Positions 43,896 to 53,946 of a stretch of DNA of 64,000 nt are shown here, piece by piece. The translations under genes and the position numbers were made by a program. The notes under the pieces were generated by a model. That model did no database searches and was not told the origin of the DNA. It saw nothing but the letters and a program-made list of their open reading frames with translations. How positions within the stretch are numbered: the stretch's first letter is position 1; the number at the start of each line of letters is the position of its first letter. The stretch is from JAIOZK01 sp964468645. Lineage in GTDB: Bacteria; Bacteroidota; Bacteroidia; Bacteroidales; JAIOZK01. The stretch is taken from contig CAYXUU010000004.1 of the NCBI GenBank assembly GCA_964468645.1, positions 1-64,000 on the forward strand, in the 5' to 3' direction.

Positions 43896-43964
43896 AAGCT
43901 GGCAACTTCCAATATCCAGTATCCTGAATCAAGTATCCATTATCAAATTCCCAGCATCCAGCTT
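43896..43964. repeat. Intergenic repeat with AATATCCAGTATCC unit
   Basis: AAGCTGG (43896-43902) and CCAGCTT (43958-43964) flank an interior that contains AATATCCAGTATCC (43911-43924). That 14-base word is the exact reverse complement of GGATACTGGATATT at 62056-62069, where a similar element occurs. Confidence 0.5.
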
Positions 43965-43971
43965 CCGGCAT

Positions 43972-44244
43972 CTACAATTTCACCCTTCCGTATGCGCAAC
44001 TTGCATATGATTTTACCCTGGCCATTGTATTTCCGGTTCCCTGTTCGGGATAACCAAGTCTTCTGAGTTTCTTGATAAATTTATCCTTTAGGTCCTGGTC
44101 ACTTTCATAATCAATCTTTACCGATTGATCTTCAACCATTACCTCAACATCTTTAACGCCATCAATCTTCATTAACTCTTTCTGGATAGTATTCGCACAT
44201 CCATGGCATTTGATGTTTTCTACTTTAATATTTTCTGTTTTCAT
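43972..44244 (-). CDS. Cytosolic HMA-domain metallochaperone-like protein
   Basis: This 90-residue protein has no signal peptide. Its N-terminal HMA fold contains the metal-binding pair C13-HGC16 (IKCHGCANTI), and KIDGVKDVEVMVEDQSVKID follows. The C-terminal 25 residues (TMARVKSYASCAYGRVKL) form an atypical basic tail with another Cys. It may ferry Cu(I) or another soft ion in the cytoplasm to the pumps nearby. Confidence 0.85.
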   Translation of the reverse strand: MKTENIKVENIKCHGCANTIQKELMKIDGVKDVEVMVEDQSVKIDYESDQDLKDKFIKKLRRLGYPEQGTGNTMARVKSYASCAYGRVKL

Positions 44245-44271
44245 TTTATTATGTATTTGATTCTATTAATA

Positions 44272-44425
44272 AAGCACCAAAACACAAATTCCAAATAACA
44301 AATAAGCACCAATAATCAATTACCAAAATTCCAAACCATGCCGACGAAACCAGTGTTTCGTATTTTTGTCATTGGAATTTGAGATTTATTTGTTATTTGG
44401 TGCTTGCTATTTGTTGTTTTAAGCA
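44272..44425. repeat. 154-bp palindromic intergenic element
   Basis: CCAAATAACAAATAA (44291-44305) is exactly complementary to 44386-44400, and short AAGCACC/GGTGCTT stretches extend the arms. At the centre ACGAAAC-CAGT-GTTTCGT (44344-44361) is a perfect 7-bp hairpin. The interior carries AAATTCC-type tracts also found at 373-431 and 27552-27600. It lies between the TonB receptor gene and a small HMA gene. Confidence 0.6.
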
Positions 44426-44460
44426 TGGTGTTTGTTTTTTAATATTTCTGTTAACAATTA

Positions 44461-46665
44461 TTATTTGATTGCCACCCTTATCCCAGCATAAACCTTAATC
44501 CCCATCAATGGTCCCCAAACAAGGGATGAATCAAAATATTTCCCAAATGGATCATCGGCTGCTATTATAGGATCATCCTGTTTGTAATTCGTCAGATTTT
44601 CCCCTCCAAGGTAAACATCCCATTTTTTAAAATACTTCGTGATCTGGGCGTTCAATAGAGTATAAACCGGGGACGTCTCAGACCGTTGATATTTATCCGG
44701 CAATCCTTTTGTGTCAGGTAATCTTGAATCACCATTTAACTGGGCTGTAAAATCAAACTGCCACTTTTTCAATTTCGTAAGATATGAAAAAGTCACAAGA
44801 CCTTTATATCTGTTAACAAGAGGTTTTTGTACCAGATCATCATTAATTGTCATTTTTACATCATTATACCTGAATGCTGCAACCAGGTCAAAGCCTTTAA
44901 ATAATTCATAGTTGGCCTCAAACTGAAGGCTGTTGGAATATGATTTCCCTTTTAAATTATAGATCAATGCCTGGTAAATATCGGTGTCCCTGTCGATAAC
45001 AAGTTGATTGGTAAAATCCGTCCTGTAAAACTCCACATTAACAACCAGTTCTCTATCATTAATATCAAAATACCTTGTATAATTTATTCCATAATTCCAT
45101 GCCTCTTCAATATCAGGATCATCAAGGAAAACAAGCTTCCTGGAGCTGGCCAGTAAATATGTATTTTCCGCAATAATATTGGGCGACCGGTATCCCTTTC
45201 CTACCGAGGCTCTGAAAATGTTGCGATAATTGATCTCATATTTCAAATGCATTCGTGGTGTAAATAAAGTTCCGTAGATATTATGAAAATCAATCCTGGA
45301 ACCCAGTATTAACATAAATTGTTCAGGCAGGGTAAAGGTATATTCGATAAAGGAACCCGGTACCCGTTCAATTTTTGAGAAAGTACTATCATTTAAATTT
45401 TCATCAAATTGATCAAAAAGATAACTGATACCTGCTGTATAGGTATGGTTTGTATTACCAATGTATGACTGGAACATCAGGTTCCCATAATAATTATGCT
45501 CTGTGGCATTGTAATTATTTAAACCAAAAAACGACTGCTGGTCATGATAAACATAAGAGTTAATAAAACCTATGCTGGTTCCGGGCCTGTTGAATAAATA
45601 GGAGTTTTTTGTAAACACTTCATACCTGTTGGTCTTAACATTTATACCATAGGGATTACTTTCTTCCAGGGTCATACCTTTAACAAAATCCACCTGTCCG
45701 CCTGACCGCTCTTCAGATAAAATATTGAAACCAAACTGGGCGCCAACATTATTCTTTTTAAACCTCCAGCGGTTCATGATATTTAACTGATTTGTGAGTG
45801 GGCGGTCAAGAAAGGAATCCTTGTTGAAATCATGCTTTTTCTGAAAAGTTTCCCCATGCAGCAATACCATGGTACTGATGTATTCTGATAGTTTGTAGGC
45901 TGAATATGCATTACCCTCGAATTTGCCAAGATGGTTGGCATAAAGATTAAGATAAAGTTTTTCACTGTTCTCGGGTTTCTTGAATTCAAGGTTAATTTGA
46001 CCGGTAACCGACTCATAGCCATTTTTCACCGAAGCTGTCCCTTTTGAAACATAAATCGATTCCATCCATGTCCCGGGAATATATTCCAACCCATAAGTTG
46101 TAGCCAATCCACGCATGGTCGGAATATTTTCCCTGAGGAACTGGGTATAAATTCCCGCCAATCCGAGAAGTTTTATTTGTTTTGCACCGGTAACTGCATC
46201 ACTATATGAAACATCCACAGAAGCGTTGGTCTCAAAACTTTCTGAAAGATTGCAGCATGCTGCTTTCCTGAGTTCGCCTCCTGTAATTTTAGTGGTTAAT
46301 ATCGGGTTCAGCCTGGAAACATGCGAGCCGGTTTCCTTTTCAAGGATCTCAACTTCTTTCAGATCATTATTTAAAGAAAGAATAACCGTATAGTAATTTT
46401 GATCATCGTTAACAATAAGCGTATCCTTTTGATACCCAATGAAACTAATCACCAGTTGTTTATGCTCTTTCAGGCGCTTTATCGTGAATTGCCCTTCCGA
46501 ATTAGAACTTGTTCCGGTTTGTGTTCCCGCCCAGTAAACATTTACACCGGGCAGGGGAACATCAATAGCGTTATTATTTTTCTCAAAGACCGTACCCTGA
46601 ATCTTTTGTCCTATTGATACGTGGCAGATAAAAACAATGAATATTATTACAAAAAGGCTTTTCAT
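44461..46665 (-). CDS. TonB-dependent outer-membrane receptor with Cys-Cys plug motif
   Basis: This 734-residue receptor has a signal peptide (about 1-20), a carboxypeptidase-D-regulatory-like domain (about 22-105), a plug and a barrel ending KVYAGIRVAIK. In the plug is GGELRKAACCNLSESFETN (Cys137, Cys138). The rest of the plug (ASVDVSYSDAVTGAKQIKLL) looks like a conserved variety found next to HMA proteins in Bacteroidota. It lies 25 bases after an HMA gene in a copper-type efflux cluster. I infer metal- or metallophore-linked transport; the ligand is unknown. Confidence 0.9.
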   Translation of the reverse strand: MKSLFVIIFIVFICHVSIGQKIQGTVFEKNNNAIDVPLPGVNVYWAGTQTGTSSNSEGQFTIKRLKEHKQLVISFIGYQKDTLIVNDDQNYYTVILSLNNDLKEVEILEKETGSHVSRLNPILTTKITGGELRKAACCNLSESFETNASVDVSYSDAVTGAKQIKLLGLAGIYTQFLRENIPTMRGLATTYGLEYIPGTWMESIYVSKGTASVKNGYESVTGQINLEFKKPENSEKLYLNLYANHLGKFEGNAYSAYKLSEYISTMVLLHGETFQKKHDFNKDSFLDRPLTNQLNIMNRWRFKKNNVGAQFGFNILSEERSGGQVDFVKGMTLEESNPYGINVKTNRYEVFTKNSYLFNRPGTSIGFINSYVYHDQQSFFGLNNYNATEHNYYGNLMFQSYIGNTNHTYTAGISYLFDQFDENLNDSTFSKIERVPGSFIEYTFTLPEQFMLILGSRIDFHNIYGTLFTPRMHLKYEINYRNIFRASVGKGYRSPNIIAENTYLLASSRKLVFLDDPDIEEAWNYGINYTRYFDINDRELVVNVEFYRTDFTNQLVIDRDTDIYQALIYNLKGKSYSNSLQFEANYELFKGFDLVAAFRYNDVKMTINDDLVQKPLVNRYKGLVTFSYLTKLKKWQFDFTAQLNGDSRLPDTKGLPDKYQRSETSPVYTLLNAQITKYFKKWDVYLGGENLTNYKQDDPIIAADDPFGKYFDSSLVWGPLMGIKVYAGIRVAIK

Positions 46666-46690
46666 TATTCCGGGTTGGATTAATTATGAT

Positions 46691-47086
46691 TTATTCAGAG
46701 CCTGACTCTTTTTTAGATTCCCTGTCATATTTACAACATCCTGGTAAGGCATTGTAAACCTTATCTTCCGCTGTTGCTTTTTCTGTATCATGCCCTGCTT
46801 CAGCTATTGTTTCATGTAATGTTATTACTTTCACTTTACTGGGATTAAATTCAACCACAATCATTTTGGTTACTTTGTCCCAATCAGCAGAATAAACACC
46901 ATCTATACCTTTTGTTGCTTTTTCAATACGATTTTCGCACATACCACAATTACCGTATACCTTAAATTCGGTTTTTGTTTTATCATCTGAAGTTTCATTT
47001 TTCGAGTTATTTTCCTGAGCAACCATAACATTTGCACCAACAAACAGAATAGCTGTCATCATCATTAATTTCATCATTTTCTTCAT
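46691..47086 (-). CDS. Exported HMA-domain protein
   Basis: This 131-residue protein has a Met-rich signal peptide (about 1-23) and an HMA domain with C47-GMC50 (YGNCGMCENRIEK). The domain continues with GIDGVYSADWDKVTKMIVVEF. A CC pair lies near the C-terminus (NALPGCCKY). It lies 25 bases upstream of the TonB receptor and 29 bases after the adaptor gene on the minus strand. It probably binds soft metal ions in the periplasm. Confidence 0.87.
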   Translation of the reverse strand: MKKMMKLMMMTAILFVGANVMVAQENNSKNETSDDKTKTEFKVYGNCGMCENRIEKATKGIDGVYSADWDKVTKMIVVEFNPSKVKVITLHETIAEAGHDTEKATAEDKVYNALPGCCKYDRESKKESGSE

Positions 47087-47115
47087 AGCTTCATTTTTTT
47101 AGTTTATAAATTATA

Positions 47116-48918
47116 TTAATTATTGTTATCAATAACCTCTTTAACCTCTCCACATCTTAGCATCATATCCCCATAATAGGGATTCTCAATTATCTTGTTT
47201 TTACTTAACCAGTATCCCCCTTTGTTGTCATCTGCCATCGGGCAATATTGAACATAGTATGGTCCATTCTTTATAGCGTATATTTTCGCGGCTGTTATCA
47301 TGGCTGTTGATAAGGATTTAAAATATTTCCTTTGTATCTCTAATTCCTTGGAGGATGCAATTTCGTTACCGTTATTCTTAATTTCCGTTAAAAGTTCAAT
47401 CCAGATCATATGATTTTTATGATCTAGCATTGACATATCAAGTTGTTCTAGCTTATGTATAAAAAGTTTAGCTTCATCATTGGCTGTTTCAGCATCACTT
47501 GCTACCAGGGCATTTTTAACTGAAAGATAAATCTCCAGGATTTCCAGATACTGATTCAGGAAAGTTTCATTGATACTCGGAAGTTTATCTGTTTTATATT
47601 GTTCGTCAGAATGGTTTTCGTCCGAGATATCTCCATGATGATGACCGGGAGCTGGTCTTTTTTCACCCTCTCTGTTCATCATGCTTTTCTTGTTCTGCAA
47701 CTGTGCAGCTGCATCAACGGAAAATGTACCATTGGTAACAACTTGTTCTCCATGTTCAAGTCCTGAGTTAATTACATAATAATCTCCTAAATTATCTCCA
47801 AGGACAACTTCCCGGAATTCAAAGACCGCTTGGTCGTTCTTATTCTTGCTGACATAAACAACTGATCGTTTACCCGTCCACATTATTGCAGATAAAGGAA
47901 CAGCCAGTACTTTCCTTTCTGGAGAAATACCTGGAATAAGTAAACCTGTAACAAACATGTCAGGCTTTAACATGTCTCCTGAATTATTTATTTCCGCTCT
48001 GATCCGAATTACTCTTTTCTTCATATCAACTACCGGATCAATAAAGCTTACTTTGGCTTCAAATTCAAGACCGGGAAGAGATTTTACCTCAAAGCTGATT
48101 TTATCACCAGGATTAATAAAGGGCAGGTCTTCTTCATACGCATCAAAGATTACCCATAGTTTATCCAGGTTGGTAATTTCAAATAATACATCCCCCCTTT
48201 TGACATAATCACCCTCAGTAACGAATTTATGTAATACATAACCACTTGATTCTGAAAAAATATCAATAAACTCACTCACCTGTCCAGCCTTTATAATATT
48301 GTCTATTGTACCACCAGTCAATTTCCAGTATTTCAATTTTCTTTTTACTGCTTCCGCCAGAACCGGATTTGATTTTTCAAATTTTAGGGCCTCAAGCAAT
48401 TCTTCCTGTGCAGTAATAAGCTCGGGTGAATATATTGTTGCCAGTATTTCTCCTTTTTTCACATATTCACCTTCATATTTTATCATTAGTTTTTCTACCC
48501 TGCCCGAAAAATGTATCGCTTGATTTACCACCTCTCTTTCATCAGGTTTAATTTTTCCCTGCAATATGATTTCCTTTGAAGGGGCAATGAACTCTACTGT
48601 TGAGGTTTGAATATTTGCAAGTTTAACGGCCTGTTCATTCATTGTGATTTCACCTGATGTATTCACTATTTCATTTTCTTCTTCTACAGGTATTAAATCC
48701 ATGCCACATATTGGACAGTCGCCTTTTTCTTCTTGACGGATTTGTGGATGCATTGAGCATGTCCAGATTGTATTTTCAACTGTCTCGATCTGTTGTTCGG
48801 AGTGCGAATGAATTTCATTTTCAGATCCGGTTCCGAAGAACAACCAACCCAGAACTATTCCAACGATTAATAATGCAATATAAATTATTGCTTTTTTTGC
48901 TTTTGTTTGTGTTTTCAT
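47116..48918 (-). CDS. CusB-type periplasmic adaptor with metal-binding and DUF3347 domains
   Basis: This 600-residue adaptor has an N-terminal membrane helix (about 10-28). A heavy-metal-binding module, TCSMHPQI...GDCPICGMDL at about residues 53-75, contains C54, H57, C68 and C71. Membrane-fusion domains follow: HFSGRVEKLMIKYEGEYVKKGE and later YSESGYVLHKFVTEGDYVKRGD-like barrel segments. The C-terminal 150 residues (INETFLNQYLEILEIYLSVKN to YYGDMMLRCGEVKEV) look like DUF3347. It bridges the pump and the outer-membrane factor. Confidence 0.9.
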   Translation of the reverse strand: MKTQTKAKKAIIYIALLIVGIVLGWLFFGTGSENEIHSHSEQQIETVENTIWTCSMHPQIRQEEKGDCPICGMDLIPVEEENEIVNTSGEITMNEQAVKLANIQTSTVEFIAPSKEIILQGKIKPDEREVVNQAIHFSGRVEKLMIKYEGEYVKKGEILATIYSPELITAQEELLEALKFEKSNPVLAEAVKRKLKYWKLTGGTIDNIIKAGQVSEFIDIFSESSGYVLHKFVTEGDYVKRGDVLFEITNLDKLWVIFDAYEEDLPFINPGDKISFEVKSLPGLEFEAKVSFIDPVVDMKKRVIRIRAEINNSGDMLKPDMFVTGLLIPGISPERKVLAVPLSAIMWTGKRSVVYVSKNKNDQAVFEFREVVLGDNLGDYYVINSGLEHGEQVVTNGTFSVDAAAQLQNKKSMMNREGEKRPAPGHHHGDISDENHSDEQYKTDKLPSINETFLNQYLEILEIYLSVKNALVASDAETANDEAKLFIHKLEQLDMSMLDHKNHMIWIELLTEIKNNGNEIASSKELEIQRKYFKSLSTAMITAAKIYAIKNGPYYVQYCPMADDNKGGYWLSKNKIIENPYYGDMMLRCGEVKEVIDNNN

Positions 48919-48920
48919 GA

Positions 48921-50183
48921 TTATTGGTTTTGAAATTCATTATCAGAAATCAGAAATTCAAAATATGCCACTGTAAGGTGCAGATCAGTAACTGCCTGTT
49001 CCAGCTTGATTTGATATTTATATTGAAGCTGCTGTAAATCAATAACCTCATCATAATTTTTTCCTGATGTAGTATATTCCTTCAAAAGGATATTCATTGC
49101 CTGTCCGGCCTTTTGCAATTGCTCATTATAAAGTGTGATTTTTCTCAGCGCATCTTTATAATCCCTGAGATTATTTTCATAGGATAGGATAAGATTATTT
49201 TGAGTCGATTTAAGTATGTGGTCGATCCTTTCTGAATTCAACCGGCTTTTTCGAATTGCCGCTTTATATTTACCTCTGAATATGGGAAGATTAATACTCA
49301 GCATTGGCATGAATGCATCTTTCCCATTATCGGTAAGTGAAACATCATTTCTTTTAGCAATAATTGCATAATCCAATCCAAGGCCCCAATTAGGCAAAGC
49401 TTTAAGTTTTTCTAATTGTTCCTGATTTTTTGATGCCTCCTTCCGTTTCAGAATGGAACCTATTAAAGGATTTGTGTTCAGCATCTGTTCAATATTAAAT
49501 GTCGCAATCTCCCGATCGTACAAGTTCAAAGTATCAGGGATATTGATCTCTTCCTCAATATCTCTGTCAAGCAGCAAATTAAATTCTTTTACCAGTGTCT
49601 CTTTCTTATCAACTCTGTAAGACAGTTCTGATTCATAATCTTCAATTTGCATTTGAATTCTGAGAATATCAGCCAAGCTGGATTGAGTCGTTTCATATTT
49701 TCTTATAGCCACAGTCTCCAGACTTTTTAGATTGTCGATGATCATCTGTGATAACTCAATTTCTTTTTCAGCCTGATAAATACTGAACCATGTTCTTTTC
49801 ACATTATACATAATCCTATTCCTTACAGTTAAAAAATTCTCATATTCAGCTTCCGTAAAAATTTTTGCAGTTTTCCTTTCCTTTTTTAAAGTACCAAACC
49901 ATGGAAACATTTGGGAAATTGATAATTTCGCTTTTTGGGCTCCTACCCGTGTTTCAATAGGACTGATAAAAATACCTACTGAAAGCTGCGGGTCATTCAT
50001 CACACCTGATTGTAAAACCTCTTCAGAAGACATTTCAAACTTTTTAAAAGCGGCGTTAATTTCAGGATTGTTTTCAACTGCGATCTGAATATATTCAGCA
50101 AGGGAATTATTCTGGGCAGAGGTTAAAATTGGAAATATTAAAATGAATATTACGAGGCTGAAATAATTCTTTGATTTATGCAT
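48921..50183 (-). CDS. TolC-family outer-membrane factor of efflux system 1
   Basis: This 420-residue channel subunit has a signal peptide (about 1-23) and TolC-like coiled-coil halves: YIQIAVENNPEINAAFKKFEM, IRKYETTQSSLADILRIQMQ, and LLKEYTTSGKNYDEVIDLQQ. It is two bases from the adaptor gene and overlaps the pump gene by eight bases. The tripartite system is therefore encoded in the order pump, channel, adaptor. Confidence 0.9.
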   Translation of the reverse strand: MHKSKNYFSLVIFILIFPILTSAQNNSLAEYIQIAVENNPEINAAFKKFEMSSEEVLQSGVMNDPQLSVGIFISPIETRVGAQKAKLSISQMFPWFGTLKKERKTAKIFTEAEYENFLTVRNRIMYNVKRTWFSIYQAEKEIELSQMIIDNLKSLETVAIRKYETTQSSLADILRIQMQIEDYESELSYRVDKKETLVKEFNLLLDRDIEEEINIPDTLNLYDREIATFNIEQMLNTNPLIGSILKRKEASKNQEQLEKLKALPNWGLGLDYAIIAKRNDVSLTDNGKDAFMPMLSINLPIFRGKYKAAIRKSRLNSERIDHILKSTQNNLILSYENNLRDYKDALRKITLYNEQLQKAGQAMNILLKEYTTSGKNYDEVIDLQQLQYKYQIKLEQAVTDLHLTVAYFEFLISDNEFQNQ

Positions 50184-53100
50184 GACGTAACTCCTTTCTC
50201 ATTTTCCTTTCTTTAAAGGCAGAATATATAACAGGAATAACAAACAGCGTGATCAATTCAATGGTCATACCACCGAAAATTGGAATCGCCATAGGGATCA
50301 TAACATCGGACCCCCGTCCTGTTGAGGTTAAAATTGGCAACAGGGCAAGTAAGGTAGTGGCGGTGGTCATCAAACAGGGCCGGACACGACGTGCGCCGGC
50401 TTCAATAATAGATGCCCTTATTTTGGATATTGAATCCGGTTTGTTTTTATGATAAACCTGCTGCAGGTAAGTAGTCATCAATACACCATCATCGGTGGCT
50501 ATACCGAATAATGCAATAAAACCAACCCAGACTGCAACACTGAGATAAACTGTGTCGATATGGAATAGTTCACGCAAATTTACGCCAAAGACTGAAAAAT
50601 CCATAAACCAATTCTGGCCATATAACCATATCATCAGGAATCCTCCGGAGAAAGCCACAAGTATCCCGCTAAAAACCAGCAGAGAGGTGAAAATATTGCG
50701 AAACTGAAAATACAGGATCAACAAAATTACCAGAAAAACAATGGGTATAATAAATAACATCCTTTTTTCAGCCCTGATCTGATTCTCATAATTTCCAGTA
50801 AATTGATAACTGACTCCTTTCGGGACTATTAAAGAACCGTTTTCGATTTTTGAATTTATATAAGCAGTTGCTTCGTTAACTACATCAACTTCTGAAAATC
50901 CTTTTTCCTTATCAAAAATAACATAGGAAATCAAAAAGGTGTTCTCACTTTTAATTGATTGAGGTCCCTGTACATATTCAATACTCGCCAGTGTGTTGAG
51001 TTGGACGGGAATTCCATTTGAGGTTGGTATTAAGATCTTTTCAAGCGTATGTGGTTTGTCACGCAGTTCACGAGGATACCTGATCCTGATAGGATATCTT
51101 TCCCTGCCTTCCACGGTCATACCCAGTTTCATACCACCAATCCCTGTTTCAATATACTTCTGAATCTCGTTAATTGTAAGACCGTATCGGGCAATGGATT
51201 GTCTGTTGATCCGTATTTCAATATATGGCTTGCCAACTACTCTTTCAGCAAAAACAGAGGATTTTTTAACTCCCGGTACCTCTTTCAGTAGTTCCTCCAA
51301 CTTTAGTCCAAATTGCTCAATAGTAACAATATCAGATCCGGTGATCTTAATTCCTATTGGAGCCCTCATTCCGGTTTGCAGCATAACAAGCCGGGTTTCG
51401 ATGGGTTGCAGCTTTGGGGCAGATGTAACTCCGGGAATTCGAGCAACATTTATTATTTCATTCCAGATATCATCGGGTGTTTTTATATGTTCTCTCCACT
51501 GTCTGAAATACTCGCCATTATTATCCTGTATTAATTCATCATTTTCATCCAGTAAATAATTTCCCCCCCTGTCAACCGCAAATCGCATTCGTCGGCCGTT
51601 TTCATCAAGTTTATATTCATTCTTATAATTGATTACATTTTCAAACATTGAAATTGGAGCCGGATCGAGGGGCGATTCAACTCTGCCAAGTTTACCAACA
51701 ACAGTCTCTATTTCAGGAATGGAAGCAACAGCCATATCAAGTTGTTTGAGTATTTTTTTGTTTTCTTCCATCCCGGAATGCGGCATGGATGTGGGCATTA
51801 GTAAAAAAGACCCCTCATCAAGTGATGGCATGAATTCTTTACCTGTGCCCGGGAAACTGTGATGCAAGGTGGACCAAACTGCCGTAGTGCGAACATTAAT
51901 ACCAAGAGAATCGAAACCGTTGGAGATAATTCCAAACACCCGTCCGAAACCCAACCAGATAACAAGGCCCACAATAACAATAAACGATGGAACTGAGATA
52001 AAAAGAACTTTGTGTTTTAAAGCCCAACCAAGGATTTGTTTGTAATACCTGATAAACAGCAGAAAAACACCCAGTAAGACAGCAATCAGAATAAAAACAA
52101 ATAAATAGTTGCTGTAGAAGTTGCTGTCAATCCCTAGCGGAAACCATTCTTTTGTAAGTATGTATATCACTCCCAATGCAATAATAACAGCGTTTGCAAC
52201 GGATACATTCTTTTCCGGAATCAGTGATAGTAAAGCTGAAATATTCACTCCGGCAATTACAATTATTAAAACACCAATAAACGCATTAAAGAAAATAAGT
52301 GTAACCAGTCCGGCAGCCCCAAGAAGATAATTGAGGATGATCTTCATTTTTTTTCCGGATATTTTTATTGAAAACAGCAAATGGCTAAGTGCAGGTAAAA
52401 CAAGGATCCCTACCAATATCGAGGCAAACAGTACAAATGTTTTAGTAAAAGCAAGCGGACGGAAGAGTTTACCTTCAGCTCCCTGGAGAGCAAAGACAGG
52501 TATAAAGCTAATGATAGTAGTGGCAATGGCTGTAATCACTGCAGGAGCCACCTCTATTACGGCTTCATAAATGATTACTTTTTTACTTTTATGATTTCCC
52601 TCTTTCAGATGTTTAATGATATTCTCCGATAACACAATACCAACATCTACGATAGTCCCAATGGCAATTGCTATCCCTGATAATGCAACTATATTGGCAT
52701 CCACACCCCAGTATTTCATGGCAATAAAACTCATAAGAATGGCCACCGGAATCAGAAATGATATCAACAAGGACGCCCTAAGGTTCATGACCATGATAAT
52801 AATTACAATTATTGTTATGATGATCTCCAGAGAAAGAGCATCTTCTAGTGTCCCGAGTGTTTCCTTAATAAGGCCTGTTCTGTCATAAAACGGGATAATC
52901 CTTAGATAAGAAACAGTCCCATCGTCAAGTGTTTTAAACGGCAGGCCCGGAGTTATTTCTTTTATTTTATCTTTTACATGATTAATAACATCTAATGGAT
53001 TTGCTCCATATCTGGCAACAATAACTCCACCTACAGCTTCGGCTCCCATCTTATCCAATGCACCTCTTCTTTCTGCAGGTCCAAAAACTACCCGGGCAAT

Positions 53101-53946
53101 ATCTTTGATCCGGATAGGGGTATTATCGTTAACTGCAACTACAGTTTCTTCAAGATCATTAAGGTTTTTGATATAGCCAATACCCCTGATAAAATATTCT
53201 ACCTGATTAATTTCAATGGTACTGGCTCCAACATCAAGGTTGGAATTTTTTACCGCATTGATAACCTGCAAAAGACTAATGTTATTGGCTCGCATGGCAT
53301 TGGGATCTACGTCCACCTGATACTCTTTTACATATCCTCCAATACTGGCAACCTCAGATACTCCAGCTGCAGAAGCCAGGCTGTATTTAACAAAATAATC
53401 CTGTATTGTTCGCAATTCATGAAGATCCCATCCACCTGTAATATTTCCTTTTTTATCTCTTCCTTCCAGGGTATACCAGTAAATTTGACCAAGGGCAGTC
53501 GCATCAGGCCCTAATGAAGGTTGGATACCATCAGGAAGTAATCCCTTTGGTAAAGAATTCAATTTTTCAAGAATACGGGAACGACTCCAATAAAATTCAA
53601 CATCATCATTAAAAATTACATATATGCTTGAAAATCCAAACATGGAATTGCTTCGTATGGTCTTTACACCCGGCATTCCGAGTAATGCAGTAGTTAAAGG
53701 ATAGGTGATCTGGTCTTCAATGTCCTGTGGTGATCTACCAGGCCATTCCGTGAAAACAATTTGTTGGTTTTCACCAATATCCGGTATAGCATCCACAGGA
53801 ACAGGATCACGAGGGAAAAATCCCAGGTCCCAATTAAATGGCGCTGTTATTATGCCCCAGGTAATAACCATGATCAGCACCAATATGGTAACCAGTTTGT
53901 TTTCTATAAAAAATTTTATGATTTTATTCAACATACCACAATTCAT
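50176..53946 (-). CDS. Heavy-metal efflux RND pump (CusA/CzcA family), long form
   Basis: This 1256-residue protein (1252 from MLNK) exports metal ions from the periplasm using the proton gradient. The membrane motif GIAIAIGTIVDVGIVLSEN contains D434 and E441. The AIGxxVD pattern resembles CusA-like Cu/Ag transporters rather than Zn/Co ones (DFGxxVDG). Met-rich loops such as FLLMPTSMPHSGM support soft metals. An insertion of about 100 residues with additional membrane helices lies at about 531-632, making it about 200 residues longer than E. coli CusA. It overlaps the TolC-like gene by eight bases. Confidence 0.9.
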   Translation of the reverse strand: MNCGMLNKIIKFFIENKLVTILVLIMVITWGIITAPFNWDLGFFPRDPVPVDAIPDIGENQQIVFTEWPGRSPQDIEDQITYPLTTALLGMPGVKTIRSNSMFGFSSIYVIFNDDVEFYWSRSRILEKLNSLPKGLLPDGIQPSLGPDATALGQIYWYTLEGRDKKGNITGGWDLHELRTIQDYFVKYSLASAAGVSEVASIGGYVKEYQVDVDPNAMRANNISLLQVINAVKNSNLDVGASTIEINQVEYFIRGIGYIKNLNDLEETVVAVNDNTPIRIKDIARVVFGPAERRGALDKMGAEAVGGVIVARYGANPLDVINHVKDKIKEITPGLPFKTLDDGTVSYLRIIPFYDRTGLIKETLGTLEDALSLEIIITIIVIIIMVMNLRASLLISFLIPVAILMSFIAMKYWGVDANIVALSGIAIAIGTIVDVGIVLSENIIKHLKEGNHKSKKVIIYEAVIEVAPAVITAIATTIISFIPVFALQGAEGKLFRPLAFTKTFVLFASILVGILVLPALSHLLFSIKISGKKMKIILNYLLGAAGLVTLIFFNAFIGVLIIVIAGVNISALLSLIPEKNVSVANAVIIALGVIYILTKEWFPLGIDSNFYSNYLFVFILIAVLLGVFLLFIRYYKQILGWALKHKVLFISVPSFIVIVGLVIWLGFGRVFGIISNGFDSLGINVRTTAVWSTLHHSFPGTGKEFMPSLDEGSFLLMPTSMPHSGMEENKKILKQLDMAVASIPEIETVVGKLGRVESPLDPAPISMFENVINYKNEYKLDENGRRMRFAVDRGGNYLLDENDELIQDNNGEYFRQWREHIKTPDDIWNEIINVARIPGVTSAPKLQPIETRLVMLQTGMRAPIGIKITGSDIVTIEQFGLKLEELLKEVPGVKKSSVFAERVVGKPYIEIRINRQSIARYGLTINEIQKYIETGIGGMKLGMTVEGRERYPIRIRYPRELRDKPHTLEKILIPTSNGIPVQLNTLASIEYVQGPQSIKSENTFLISYVIFDKEKGFSEVDVVNEATAYINSKIENGSLIVPKGVSYQFTGNYENQIRAEKRMLFIIPIVFLVILLILYFQFRNIFTSLLVFSGILVAFSGGFLMIWLYGQNWFMDFSVFGVNLRELFHIDTVYLSVAVWVGFIALFGIATDDGVLMTTYLQQVYHKNKPDSISKIRASIIEAGARRVRPCLMTTATTLLALLPILTSTGRGSDVMIPMAIPIFGGMTIELITLFVIPVIYSAFKERKMRKELRHA

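Noticed and set aside
44272..44425. Terminator between HMA and TonB receptor genes
   Set aside because: The palindrome lacks a T-run after either arm and is too long for a simple terminator.
49201..49260. Frameshift in TolC-like gene of system 1
   Set aside because: The frame is open through 420 residues with continuous TolC pattern.
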